A stretch of DNA of 64,000 bases from Paraphysoderma sedebokerense. Lineage: Eukaryota; Blastocladiomycota; Physodermatomycetes; Physodermatales; Physodermataceae. The translations under genes were made by a program, and so were the position numbers. The notes under the pieces are model-generated. The model worked only from the letters and a program-made list of their open reading frames with translations, ran no database searches and was not told the origin of the DNA. Below are positions 11,270 to 22,436 of the stretch, piece after piece (the stretch's first letter is position 1; each line of letters opens with the position of its first letter). Location: contig JAHLJZ010000001.1 of NCBI GenBank assembly GCA_025602915.1, forward strand, positions 248,001 to 312,000. The letters run 5' to 3'.

Positions 11270-14200
11270 ATGTCTGAAATAATTCCGGCAGGAACGTCAT
11301 CCTCCCCTGCCAAAGGTCCAAATTGCCCCTCAGATGCAACTTCCTCGTCCGTAACCTCACCAAATACAACTAATAATACAGAAACAGAACCCAATAAGCG
11401 TATCGGTCCCTACGATAGAAATAATGAAGGCGACATCGACACCCTCGTCAATTACACAGCATCCATGCCTGTAAGTCATAGTCCGACAACTGGACGAGTA
11501 ACTATCGGGTCGCTTTCAAAGGCATGGAGGAAAGCAAAGAGTCGACCGACATTACTACAAATGGCTGACGATAATTCAAACCAAAAACCTGTTGTGGTGG
11601 CGGAGAAGAGTTCTAGCTCGCTATGGGATAAAGTGACAATGGGGAGTAGACAGTCTCGGACCGCAATAAATGTGCCGAAAGGTGCGTCAGATGACGCATC
11701 TAAAAATAGTCCGAATAATATGGATAGAGTTCCCAGTTTGAGCTGGAAGACTGCCCCCGGTAGGTATTTTCAAAAATATTCTGAACGTTTGCCTAGTGCA
11801 ATTGTCAACCTTGTGGTTGAAAATGTCGCGATATGTGCTTCAATTTTCGCGATTAGGAAAAAGACTTTCATTTTGTGCAACTAATTCATTGACTAATTTG
11901 TTACGGTATTTATACAGACACCTACAAAGGAAACGACATTGACACCTTGTTATCGACATCAGACCAATTGCCCAACTACGACTCTGACGACCATTCGACG
12001 GAGGATGAAAGTGAGGAACCGCATAGAACTAAAAGCGGCGAGCTTATCCAACCTACGACAGAATTAAATGAATCGATACGACGGTCAAAATCTTTAACTC
12101 ATCTAGATGAATTAACAAAATCGTTGAGTGGAGAAAAACCCGTAGCCCCGACTATTCCATTGACTGCTTCCCCGACGAAATTAACACCCACTAGTGCATT
12201 GGAGGACGTTTCGAAGGACGAAGCAGCAAAGATAATACAAAGGTATTATAGGCTATACAAAATGCGAAATCATTTCAAGTCGATAAAGGCACTTAATTCT
12301 CCTACACGAGCTTCCCCCACACATTGTAAGCAAACTTTCTCCTCATATGGGCATAAAGTCAAATATTCTAATTATCATTCTTGTCTTTATCAACAGCTAT
12401 TATATTGCCCCAAAATCGTTCAATAGTATCCATCAAAGAATCGTCTCAATCCGAAATGACTCCACCTCCCACACCAATCTCACCATCTCTCGCATCACTC
12501 TCTGTTTCATCAACTATGCAATTCATCGCACCATCACTTTTAAATGAAAATTACATCATGCCCTTTATTACCGCATTCAATTCTGGTGAAGTAAAATGTG
12601 TAAAGAAAATTATACAAGACTTGACCCCGGAGTCACCGCATGAACTTATCGGACAATTCCTCGTCAAGTATGAGAATAAGTTGGACAAGAATAAGATTGG
12701 TGAATTGCTCGGTCAGCCGTATGTATACTTGTTGTCTAACACTGACAGAAAGAAAGATTCCGGTTAAATTCGACTAAACGTATCCTTCTATTAGTGACGA
12801 ACTGAGTATCAAAATTATGAAAACGTATATTGCATCGATGGATTTTCGAGGAATAGACTTTGACATGGCATTACGGTAAATTCATGGTATTCACTCCGTA
12901 CCCACAGTACGAAAAAGCTGACAGCAATTGATATCACTACCGTTCTATAGTCGACTCCTCTCACGTTTCCGCTTGCCCGGAGAAGCCCAAAAGATCGATC
13001 GAATTCTTAACGAGTTTGCAATGTGTTATTGCGTTCATAATCCCGCAGTATTTTCATCACCCGTGACGGCTTATATTCTGTCTTTCTCTCTCATCATGCT
13101 CAATACCGATGCACATAATCCTAATGTGAAAAAGAAAATGAGTTTGTTGGAATTTATGAGGAATAATCGAGGGATAGACGACAACAAAGATTTACCGGAA
13201 TCGTTCTTAAGGCGGTTGTATTACGAGATCGTTAGCAATGAGATTAAAATGAACGATGAGACAGGCGTCAAGGTGCAAGAAATAGTGAACAGGATTGTAG
13301 GAAGGAGAGAGGTTCGTTACTTAATTCATCTTTATTCATGACACAACATGTCTTATTAATATGCTCTGCTCTTTCCGTTATAGGTACTTGCATATGTTCC
13401 GGGACGTCAGTATATCGGAGAATTTGGCGCACAGCAGGTTCAAAACCTCCTTCGACCTAGTCAGCAGAAACATGAGCGAACTGTCTTCCTTTTCAGCGAT
13501 GTTATACTGGTAAGTAGTTTCATAATTACCCAATTCATTGCGGTACATATTTTTGACTCGTTCAATATCTAGATAACCAAGCCAAAAGGAAACAAGAGGT
13601 ATCATTATCGTTGTTGTCTACGACTGGAGCAACTTTCATGGACCGAAATAGAAAACCAATGTATGTTGTCCACTTCTCCACATGTGTATTTCGCCTGACT
13701 CACAAAATTATGTATCGACCGCTGATATTACTTTTAAATCACCACTTTTTCAAAAATAGTCCACCCTCACTTGATTCAGCTTGTCTTTCCTAGCGCCGAC
13801 GATCCAAAACGCACCGATTTCTACCATCTCTCGTTTTCCAATCCCGAATTAAAACAAGTTTTTCTCAAAAACCTACGACTAGCTCTCGAGGAACTAAAAC
13901 AAGAAAAACTCCGTCTCCAAAAATACGTCACCGAACGAGTTCAACTTGCGAAATCTAAACTCGAAATGGCGTACAGTAACGTTCCAAGCACCGCTGCAAC
14001 CGAATTCGATACCAGGAGAAACGCTACAGTCGGGTACTCTGCCAGCCGAAACAGAAACGATACTTTAGACTCCAAAGAAAGATTGTTAAACAAGTATGGT
14101 GAAAGTGGAAGTAAAAGTTTACGTGTTGCCAGAACGAATATGAAGAAAGAAAGTGTCATGACTTTGAGTGCCGTTTTACAAAGTAGGAGTGTCATACAAC

Positions 14201-14505
14201 AGAATATGGCGAATACTGCAAACGCAGAGAATACAGGGACTAGTAATGGTAACTTAGGGAGTACAAATTTGAATACCAGTGGGAATGGAGGAAACGGTGA
14301 TAAAAAAGAAGGGGAAACAGAGGGCACAAGCACCACGAAATCGAATTATGCAGTGACGTTTGGAACACCACCGACGATTCAGATTCCGAAAAATAATGAA
14401 AGTAGTAGTAGCGGTATAAGTGAAGGGTTTGGTTGGGATGCGTTAGGTCGGTTAGCCGGGGAATTGACATGGGGAAAACGGCGGAGAGCTCATACGACTA
14501 CTTAA
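11270..14505 (+). CDS. IQSEC/BRAG-type Arf guanine-nucleotide exchange factor (IQ-Sec7-PH)
   Basis: A nucleotide exchange factor for Arf GTPases. Eight exons balance exactly: 11270-11759, 11918-12325, 12397-12718, 12795-12875, 12951-13311, 13384-13509, 13573-13660 and 13760-14505 (2622 nt, 873 residues). Residues 1-260 are disordered and Ser-rich. An IQ calmodulin-binding motif follows (AAKIIQRYYRLYKMRNHF), then the Sec7 domain from LLNENYIMPFITAFN to SNEIKMND. Its catalytic glutamate lies in LLSRFRLPGEAQKIDR, and SLIMLNTDAHNPNVK is the second Sec7 motif. A PH domain follows (RTVFLFSDVILITKP ... LRLALEEL), with a coiled segment and a Ser/Asn-rich tail. The IQ-Sec7-PH order and the PH sequence resemble animal IQSEC/BRAG, which acts on Arf6 at the plasma membrane. 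The frame stays open upstream to 11102, so an earlier start cannot be excluded. Confidence 0.85.
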
Positions 14506-15190
14506 CGCAACTCTTGCGTCTTCCAACATCTGTTTGTTTCTTTGCCTTTTTTAGTAGTGTGTGTTTTCGATAATGGTAATATCGTTTAATAGTTTAATTT
14601 GTGATTTCTTGATTTTGCGGATTTCTGTGTATATACGAGTACGTTTGAATTTCGTACATCAACATATTTATTTAATGTTAATAGAAGAAACTTGTGTAGA
14701 CTTTTTATTTTTACCTGTAATCAATTTGTGGTAGAGGGGCAATATTTTGAATATATGAATATCTAGTTTAAAAAATTCGTGTTGAATCTGTTTGGATTGA
14801 AGGCCCAATAGCACAGATAACCCTAATCTTAACTTTTTCAATCTTTGCAATATCGCAAATTGGCAGGATTTATTTCTTCGCCAACTCATTGATCTCATCA
14901 TCAAAGGAGTCATCAATCGACATCCTACTACTCTAATACAAATCATTACTATTACATTATACATAGGGTTAGAATATATGCTTCTTTTTTAAATCTACAT
15001 TGAAAATAAAGTAAAGGAATCACCATGACTCAAAAGCCAAGAGTTCAAAAATATAATAAAGGGTAAATATAGAGAACAGTATTGTACGGTGACTACGACT
15101 GTGATTGTGGATATACAAATGTCGAAACTGTTCGTGGGAGAGATAATTAAACGATTTTTTGTCAGAAGTACCAAGCTCAATTGTAGGCGA
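14506..15190. other. Intergenic, between convergent gene ends
   Basis: 685 bp of AT-rich DNA. A minus-strand ORF of 98 codons (14668-14964) and a 17-codon one near 14890-14940 start with ATG, but show no recognisable protein and no splice partners. I regard the stretch as 3' UTRs and spacer. Confidence 0.4.
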
Positions 15191-16379
15191 TTATTTGTAA
15201 AGCAGTCGAGCAGCATCTAATATCTGGGAAGCTGGTAAAGCACTGAGTAATTGTTGGGAATACGACGTCGTAGCGGCGGATCCACCGAGATCAGTAAAGT
15301 ATGATACTTGAGCGGGCTGTTGGTTAAAGTAATGAGAATTGCCGTATTGTTGAGAATGATAATCATTCAATGGTTCCAATCCTTTAGCGTCTGTGTAACT
15401 GGGAGCATTTTTATAAGCCATGGTAGCCTGAGTTAAGGCAGTTAACCCTGTCAACATTGCAGTTCCTAGCTTCTGATGCAATTTGTACTCGTTGTCTATT
15501 TCCACCGCTTTGGAGATCGATGCCTTTCCCAGATTGAGAATCCTGTCTTTCAAACCATACTGGTTATCTATAGACTTTACAGTGTTGAGGCCTACTGAGA
15601 GTGTACTCGAGATAGCATCGGGAATCGGTGATTGTTTGAGTGCAACTGCACCTGCTACCGCAGCGTTTACAATAGTATCGGTCAATGACGGAGGAGGAGG
15701 AGGAGGAGTGTATACTGATGGTGCGGAAAAGGAGGACTGGGGGGACACTTGCCCAGAGAGAGCAGCTGGTGGGACGAAAGGGGCAACTGAGAGAACAGCG
15801 CAAAAAGTCAGGGTGATGCGTTTACACAAAACTAATACATAAAACAACCAATGTACCTTGATAAGAAACATTTGTTCCGCCTCTGGATTTGGCCAATCGT
15901 TCTACATACTGCATCAAACGAGTCTGCATTTCTAATTTTTTGTCGCCATCAATTGAGTCGACTGGAATCCACAGTTATTTGTGCCCACGAACAATTTAAT
16001 CAAAATTGAAAAAGAAAACGGGAAACCCAATTAGCATTGCAATAAAGGTATACATCAAACAAAGAGATTCTACATACGAGGTAATGCAAACAACAAACTG
16101 TCTACACCGGCAAAGAACAATTCAAGAGCACAATTCGAATTCTATATCCCCGAAATTGACCAACACACAAACCAAAAACGTTAACATTTCACCTTTCCAA
16201 TAAAGTCTCTAAAGCTATCAAAGCCTAGTATGCCAATTCACTTGAAAATGAACAAAAGCAGGACATACCCCTCTCGAGTCTTCCTCTGTGGACCTCGCAA
16301 TGAGGTACAAGCCGGTCTCGACTGCAGATTTTGATAGACACGGGGGATTGACGGCAGACTGGGCAGGGGCGGGCGACAT
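15191..16379 (-). CDS. Conserved-looking protein of unknown function, with a 16-nt microexon
   Basis: I do not recognise the family. Four minus-strand exons balance at 828 nt (275 residues): 16269-16379, 16193-16208, 15857-15961 and 15191-15786. The N-terminus reads ETGLYLIARSTEEDSRG, then RLYWK from the microexon, then VDSIDGDKKLEMQTRLMQYV, which looks like a compact conserved domain. A Pro-rich linker with six consecutive prolines follows. Next come two related segments, KSIDNQYGLKDRILN and KAVEIDNEYKLHQKLGT, which recall the amphipathic C-terminal repeats of Vip1-like fungal proteins. The tail is Gln/Tyr/Ser-rich. There is no RRM, signal peptide or clear membrane span. Two CACGTG palindromes lie 150-190 bp upstream of the start. 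Cellular role unknown. Confidence 0.65.
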
Positions 16380-17151
16380 AATACTTCCTTGTGCTCTAGA
16401 GTGGGATGTATAGAATGAGAAGAGAGTGAATGCGATGGTGGGGTGTAGGTGGGGAATGAGTGGAATTTTTGTCTGTTGAATTCATCTTGTGCTTTGTGCT
16501 TGGGTTTTGAATTGCCGATCCACATGTCACGTGACTCAATTGTCCACTTAATAATCACGTGACAGGACAATAGATAATTTGTGGCTTGTACCATGTGAAA
16601 TTTAGTCTCTGGATTCTCTCTTGGGATTCCACTTGCTGCGAGGAACAAGTCGCGCGGTATCAATGGGAGTGGGACTGAATAGACAGATGGAATGATTGAT
16701 GAATCAGGTGTGCTTTGCAACTGGAACAGGTAACTCGTGACTGCGCTGCACTGGAGAGTGGGGACATTTCAGAATTCAGATGGAAGATCGAGATCGATAA
16801 CCCACTAGTCTACCATTCTCATTACTCGTGGCACTCTGACGAAAGGTTCTTGTGAATTTCTTAGTGATATGACGACAGCCAAGTATCAAGGATCCGCGAT
16901 ATTTCCGCAGGTCTACCGTCTTGGTTTGCAAAATTAACCATTCAATTCATACCGCATTCATCATTCGTGAATACCAAATCAAGTTCTACAGAGGTTTTAT
17001 TTTTTCTTTGGACGATCCGAAGGAAATACAAGTATCTGAAAATAAAGAGAATAAAGCACTGGAGCAAAAGAAATTCTAGCATGTTGATTGCATCATCTTA
17101 TGATATGCATACATATTACAAACTATCCAATAAAATCATTCCCTCAATAAT
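16380..17151. other. Intergenic, promoter side of the 15191-16379 gene
   Basis: 772 bp between the start of the unknown gene and the 3' end of acyl-CoA oxidase. It contains the CACGTG pair described separately. No further coding sequence was recognised. Confidence 0.5.
16526..16563. promoter_or_regulatory. Paired CACGTG palindromes (bHLH-type sites)
   Basis: A perfect 10-bp palindrome GTCACGTGAC lies at 16526-16535, and a second copy ATCACGTGAC at 16554-16563, 28 bp apart start to start. TCACGTGA-type sites are bound by fungal bHLH factors such as Cbf1. They lie about 150-185 bp upstream of the ATG at 16379. Binding is inferred, not shown. Confidence 0.5.
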
Positions 17152-20090
17152 CTACAGTTTGGATTTTCCGGTAATAGCTTTATCCACTGAAGACTTCTTG
17201 GTCCTCTCACCCTTCAGCAACGGTTTAATATACTGTTCGTAACCTAATGCAATTGCTTTGCCATTTTGACCTTGATTCACGGGATCAGCGAGTGCACGCT
17301 CAAACAATGCTTCGTACACTTTTCCATCAGATCGACCCAAAGTGCTGTCGAGTTCATAATCGGAGAAATCCCTATATTTTTAAGCAGGTCAACATGAGAT
17401 CAGAGGCGGCAACAAAGCTGCCAACAATGGGACAGTGAAAACACTAACCAGGCATCAACCAAAGCGACAGCGTCCTTCAACATATCACCCAGTGACTGCT
17501 TCAATGCTTCACGCAACCAGGTGGCTTGATCGTAATTCAAGTACCCATCTTCAGTGAAATCACCCATACACTTTTCGATACTATGCATTGCGAAGACATC
17601 GTTCACCAATTTCATGACAGGGTACACCGACGGATCTGATTTCTGGATTTGGTGAAGTTTAGCATGGAAACACTGGACCAAGATAAATTGAGAGTGCGCG
17701 ACGGAAAGTCTGGCACATTCAACGTTCAAGTCGGCGAAAGCAGTACCACTGGAGGCTTTGGCTGCGAGCACGTGAAGAAGACGGCAAGCACGATGAGCGA
17801 GGGCAGCGAGTTGATGCTGCGGGTCGTGCCAGTCATTTTGTTCTTTGACTTGAGAGTTCGAGGTGCGAAGTTGTTCTGGTGTGATCTCGATATATTGGGT
17901 AAGAGGCGTCAATTGTTCTAGACCATTACGATGATATTTGTTAAGTTGCTTCAGCAGGTAACGGGACGTCTAGATGATAAAGGGTCTCGTCAATGTCGCA
18001 TTACTTGCAAATCAAATAATAGGTTTAACTTTCACCTGTTGAGTCAACAACACATTTTCTCCTTCATATGTGACAGCCGGAACGTAATTGGCAAAAAGAT
18101 ATGGGAAACCACTGCTCATCATAAAACCATGCCCACCGCATGCTCTGAGACAGACCATGACATTAGTTTAAGATTTACCACGGCGAATAAATAATACCAA
18201 AAACGAACCTTCTTAGTTCTTCAATACCGTCAGCTGCAAGGCCGGTACAATAACTCTTCAATGCGCTAGAAGTAGCATGCACGGTAGGAAGAGTAGACAC
18301 TGTCACAAAATCAAAGTCAGGACTGACAAGGATAAAAGCATTGAGAATACAGAACGAGAATATGTACCATCGAATTTGTTGAGACGTCCCAACATGTCGG
18401 TGTAAAGGTGTTCAATATGTTGACTGGCAAACAAAATTGCGTACGATTCGGCAATTCTAGGGAAAACACGATATTGTACTATCATAAAGCTGAGATTAAT
18501 ATACGTCATGATGACTGCCGTTTGAAAGTATAAAGACTCACCAGAAGGATACATAATGACGGGTGTCTCTTCAGAGCTGCTAAGCCCAACCGAAATCTTG
18601 TGGCTGCTGGTAACGTTGAATTGTCTTCGAACAGCGCAGTATCTAGTGGCGATGGTGCTGGCTCTGGCCAAGGAGAATGAAGCAACTCGATTCATGTAGG
18701 TTCGAACGAATACCTAAGTTCATTCCGATCCGGTTACATTATCATATCAACGGATAACAGTTTAACCAATTACGACAACTTACCATACCACCGAAAGCCA
18801 ACTTAGGATGGGGAGGTTTGACATATTCTCCTTGTGGTGTTACTTTGGCGAATTTCATGAGCATGTTCGTTCGCGGAATACGGTGTTGCTTGAACATCAA
18901 GAAACCATTGTCGATCAGGTTGAAGCCAAATTTAGGACCAATGTCACCGACAATCACGCCAGGTAAAGGTTTGTGATCTTCCATAGATCGAACGGGAACA
19001 ATAAATGGGTGTGGACCGTAGTCTCTTCCATCAATAATCAATTTGGCTTGGACAATGGTATGAGTCGCTAAACTTCAGGTCAGCATCGCATAAATTAACG
19101 GTGATCAAAGTATGCGAAATACTAACAGATAATTCCAAGTGATCCGACCCACCATTTCGATGCCGTGATATCGGGTGAGTTGATTTCAAATTCATCAGTC
19201 TCCTTGATATATGTTGCAGTTGTTTCGAGGCCACTCAAATTTGAACCGTGAGCCTGAAAGAATAGGTCTCGAGGTGAGCAAACCACACAGAACCAAAACA
19301 GATCCAGAGAGACAACAGTACCAATTCAGTCTGAGCATAACTTCCAATGATTTTGTATTGTTGAGCCAAAGGAACCCATTGCTTGTATTGTTCGGGTGAA
19401 GTTTGAGTTCGCAATACAGGCAAAAACATCCCCTCGTGTAGCGAAATAGGGATCGTTTCGTCAACAACAGTTCGAAAAAGCCTGATTCGTGGATTCGCAA
19501 AACCATCCGTCGTGATGAATTAGTCATCTCATCCAATTTATCACTTGCCGCCAGAAGCCAGAATGAAATAACTTACACCATCTCAAACTCTGACAAGTTC
19601 AGTTCATCACGGATCTCAATCATTCGTTTTGACATCTCGAGAGCTCGCAACAGACGCTACAGAATACACGAAAATTTGTGATTAATCATCGATTTGGAAT
19701 CAACTTAAACATTGCAGGTCATTCAAACTGAAATTTTCAAATTACTTGCTCTCTTGAACCCTGATATCTGTCATCTCTTCTGAAGACGGGGTCTTTTAAC
19801 ACTATTTCCACTATTTTTTTTCGTTGTTGAATGAATTCTGTCAAACAATTAATAATGCAACCAACGACATGACGAACGGAACAGATAACAGTTAATACAA
19901 ATTCCGGCACTGTTAAAAACAAAAGACAAAGGAAGAGCTTCATACCTTCGCTTTGAAAAATCTGACGAGTCAATTTGTCAGAGGGGAAGGTTGCGAGGGA
20001 CCGGGCGGTTTGCAAGTCTTGGGCAGTTTGCAGCCGCGTTGGGCCTGGTTTGTAGGACGCAATGAAATCTTTGGGGGTCTGCTTTGACAT
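17152..20090 (-). CDS. Peroxisomal acyl-CoA oxidase
   Basis: An FAD enzyme that oxidises acyl-CoA to trans-2-enoyl-CoA with release of H2O2, the first step of peroxisomal beta-oxidation. About ten minus-strand exons run from [16 protein letters not shown] at 20090 to a C-terminal SKL, the classical PTS1 peroxisome signal, at 17152. Visible blocks in order: [19 protein letters not shown]; the FAD/substrate loop [84 protein letters not shown]; and [12 protein letters not shown], with the catalytic glutamate (YEGEN). The C-terminal helical domain ends [21 protein letters not shown]. Length, domain order and the end signal fit the family. Several introns are short and their junctions approximate. 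Confidence 0.9.
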
Positions 20091-20465
20091 TTGCAGCGAT
20101 GTTTGTGGGCTGTGGTATCAGTATGTACGGGAGGAAAGGGGTGGAATATATAGGGCAACGAGCGAGGGGGCTTATGAAAAAGGAACGCGGAGAAATCAGA
20201 GCGAGTCCGGGTCACGAGGAGAAGGACATTCCCTCATTCCATCTCACTCTGACTGTGCGACATCCCGCTCACTCTTATTTCATACTCTGATAATCACCAA
20301 TCGCGGATATCTCTGTCGAGCCCCAAAGCAGCCCCCATACTGCTATTGTGTTGATATGTATAGTACCACTAATGTCAGCTTGCACGTTACCCGATCAGCC
20401 TGAACTGAACCTTCTTGGAACTGTTCAAGTGTACATTGTACTTTCGATTTTACGTCAACTTACAA
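20091..20465. promoter_or_regulatory. Divergent upstream region of acyl-CoA oxidase and small gene
   Basis: 375 bp between two divergent ATGs. Open frames here (20062-20403 and 20084-20290, plus) show no protein-like composition. No specific element was identified. Confidence 0.35.
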
Positions 20466-20700
20466 ATGGCCACACAGATTCAAGTACCAGTGGAACAAGA
20501 TGACGCGATTAACAAAGTTTTACTGATCCGTGAATGGGACGATAGATTTGAAGACACGAAGGTAATAGTGTAAGATGAATAGTTTGGCGGCGGGAAATGT
20601 AAATTGTAAATATCTATAGCCTCAAATAAGCTACCCCTATTCTGGTCACACTAGTGCATATGCTAAATGGCGACGGATACGTCAAAGACTGGTTATATAA
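20466..20700 (+). CDS. Small two-exon protein, unknown (58 residues)
   Basis: A gene too short to stand out as a single ORF. ATG at 20466 opens 32 codons (MATQIQVPVEQDDAINKVLL, then IREWDDRFEDTK) and a clean donor AAG|GTAATA. A 58-nt intron (20562-20619) ends CTATAG. Exon 2 continues in frame with PQISYPYSGHTSAYAKWRR and IRQRLVI to TAA at 20700. The N-half is acidic and helical, the C-half basic and aromatic, as in small mitochondrial or complex-assembly proteins, but I do not recognise the family. It sits convergent with the minus-strand gene ending at 20741. Support is the ATG, canonical splice sites and the kept frame; chance cannot be excluded. Confidence 0.42.
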
Positions 20701-20740
20701 AGCATATTGATCCACTTTATTACATTTCAATTCCCAAGTA

Positions 20741-21705
20741 TCATGGCGAAAGAGGTTTGTACCATTTACAATGATATCGGTGTACCAGCTGGTTGTCCCG
20801 ATCTTCGTACATATAATCTTTGTCCGCCCATTCAAAAAAAGTGACTAAAGCTGTTACATCCGCGGAAGCATAATAACACTCCCGAATTGTGACGGCATTG
20901 GTATCGTCATTGCCTTCTTGGAAGTGTTCCGATAGTGTGTGATATATGTGTCTTAAAGAGTTGATAACATCGTCGGAACGAGCATGTCTGTGACCACACA
21001 CATGATGGAGCACATCAACGAATGTTTTCTGCTCCACACATTTGTCCAATCGCTCTGCCGTACTGTAGAAATATGGATATTTTTCAGCGGCAATGTATTC
21101 TGATAAACGAGCCACGTATTGTTGTAAGTCAATCAGAATTGAAAGTCAGTCAAAGAGGTAAATCACATATGATTTGCAGAACCAATCCAGTTACCAAGCA
21201 TCCCTCTGCAGTTCAGCCTTCCTTGCAGATGCAAAAGATTGTTTTCGGCTTTCTATTAATATAAATAATAAGTGAGATAAATTCAGTGGGTGCATGGAAA
21301 CAAATATTTGCCAATAAAGAGACCTACCATTCGAACAACTCGCTGATCATCAAGTAACTTATTTAGCTTGACACGCTCTTTATCAAAGCTACGGACCATC
21401 TTTTCCTTCTCTTCAATGGCTTCCTTCAACATCTTGTACTTTACTTCCGAAATACGTTCCGACATTGCTATTGTTTCCTTCCTCCCTCTGGCTAATTCCT
21501 CCAACAATTTGTCGAAAAACAAGCGTGGGTCCACAGTCATGCATGTAAAAGAAATTTTTGAAGCTCCGAATTGACGTCGGGGCACAACATTATGGGCAGC
21601 GATGAGGGGAACACCGCGGAAATATGGATTGGGAGAGCAGGGAGTGCGAGTTCGGGTGGCAAGAAGGGAGGATGAACGAACGCGGAATGTGAGGAGTGAT
21701 AGCAT
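20741..21705 (-). CDS. Unknown coiled-coil protein, possibly mitochondrial
   Basis: Three minus-strand exons: 21705 to about 21330, a short exon near 21195-21254, and about 21093 down to 20741. The first 45 residues are rich in Arg, Ser and Thr and lack acidic residues (MLSLLTFRVRSSSLLATRTR), typical of a mitochondrial presequence. A charged coiled coil follows (SERISEVKYKMLKEAIEEKE, FDKERVKLNKLLDDQRV). The middle exon encodes KAENNLLHLQGRLNCRGMLE, and the third begins YIAAEKYPYFYSTAERLDKC and contains LHHVCGHRHARSDDVIN with several Cys and His. No known fold is recognised. A metal-binding role for the Cys/His stretch would be a guess. The internal splices keep one frame throughout, which supports a real gene. 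Confidence 0.55.
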
Positions 21706-21828
21706 GACTCTGACGGCGGAGGACAGAGATTCTAACAGCAGATTCGTTTTATTCCAAACAGATTAATCTGAAAAGATTCGAAAGAAATATCGAGTCGAAT
21801 GATGCAGAAATAAGAAAACGTAAGACAC

Positions 21829-22137
21829 TTGGAGTGGAAATGGCGAGACGACGATATTAATTGGCACGCGACATCCGAACATGATCTACATACAGTTGCA
21901 GAAGCTTTCAACACGCCAAACCCACAAAAAGTTGATTGCAGTAAATTGCCATATAAGAAAGGTGTAGAAGAGTCGATTTTTTATGTTACGGAAGCAATAT
22001 ATGCTGCCATCTATCAATGTGTTTGTCTGATACACCTGCAAATGCTGAAGATTGCAAGTCACAGTTCACACGGAGATTTAAGAGCCGTAATTTCGAAGCT
22101 GCATCGGGCACTCAATTCGCTGCAATTTTGTAGTTAG
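21829..22137 (+). CDS. Doubtful ORF, possible exon of an unknown gene
   Basis: An open frame of about 100 codons ending TAG at 22137, with protein-like composition (GVEESIFYVTEAIYAAIYQC, then a Leu-rich helix). No in-frame ATG precedes it: a stop lies at 21811 and the first codons are GAA AAC GTA AGA CAC TTG. It would therefore need an upstream exon or a non-AUG start. A weak acceptor (GTAAG|ACACTT) sits at 21824. It lies between the divergent start of the 21705 gene and ATG12. It may be an exon, a decayed gene or chance. Confidence 0.22.
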   Translation: MEWKWRDDDINWHATSEHDLHTVAEAFNTPNPQKVDCSKLPYKKGVEESIFYVTEAIYAAIYQCVCLIHLQMLKIASHSSHGDLRAVISKLHRALNSLQFCS

Positions 22138-22436
22138 TAACTCAGTTCCGCCGGATGTAACAGGAGCTGCGCGATTTACGTTGATATGTAACTTATTATT
22201 ATTCGCGAATACTATGATTTGTAATATTCTTTGACAATGTACAGAAAGAATTATTTAATTTCTTTGGCTGAATATGCATAGCTTTATGTTAATATTATTC
22301 TTTGATGAATTATCCTGAGATTTGTGTCTTCTCGTTGTTGATCTGAACACTTTCTGGCGGCGACAGTTCCGAGTTGAGTTCAGAACGCACCAGAGGCCCG
22401 AACAGAACAAATTGATGAAATCGTCATAAATACCAA

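Noticed and set aside
14668-14964. 98-codon minus-strand ORF
   Set aside because: No recognisable protein, no splice partners, AT-rich 3' spacer; probably chance.
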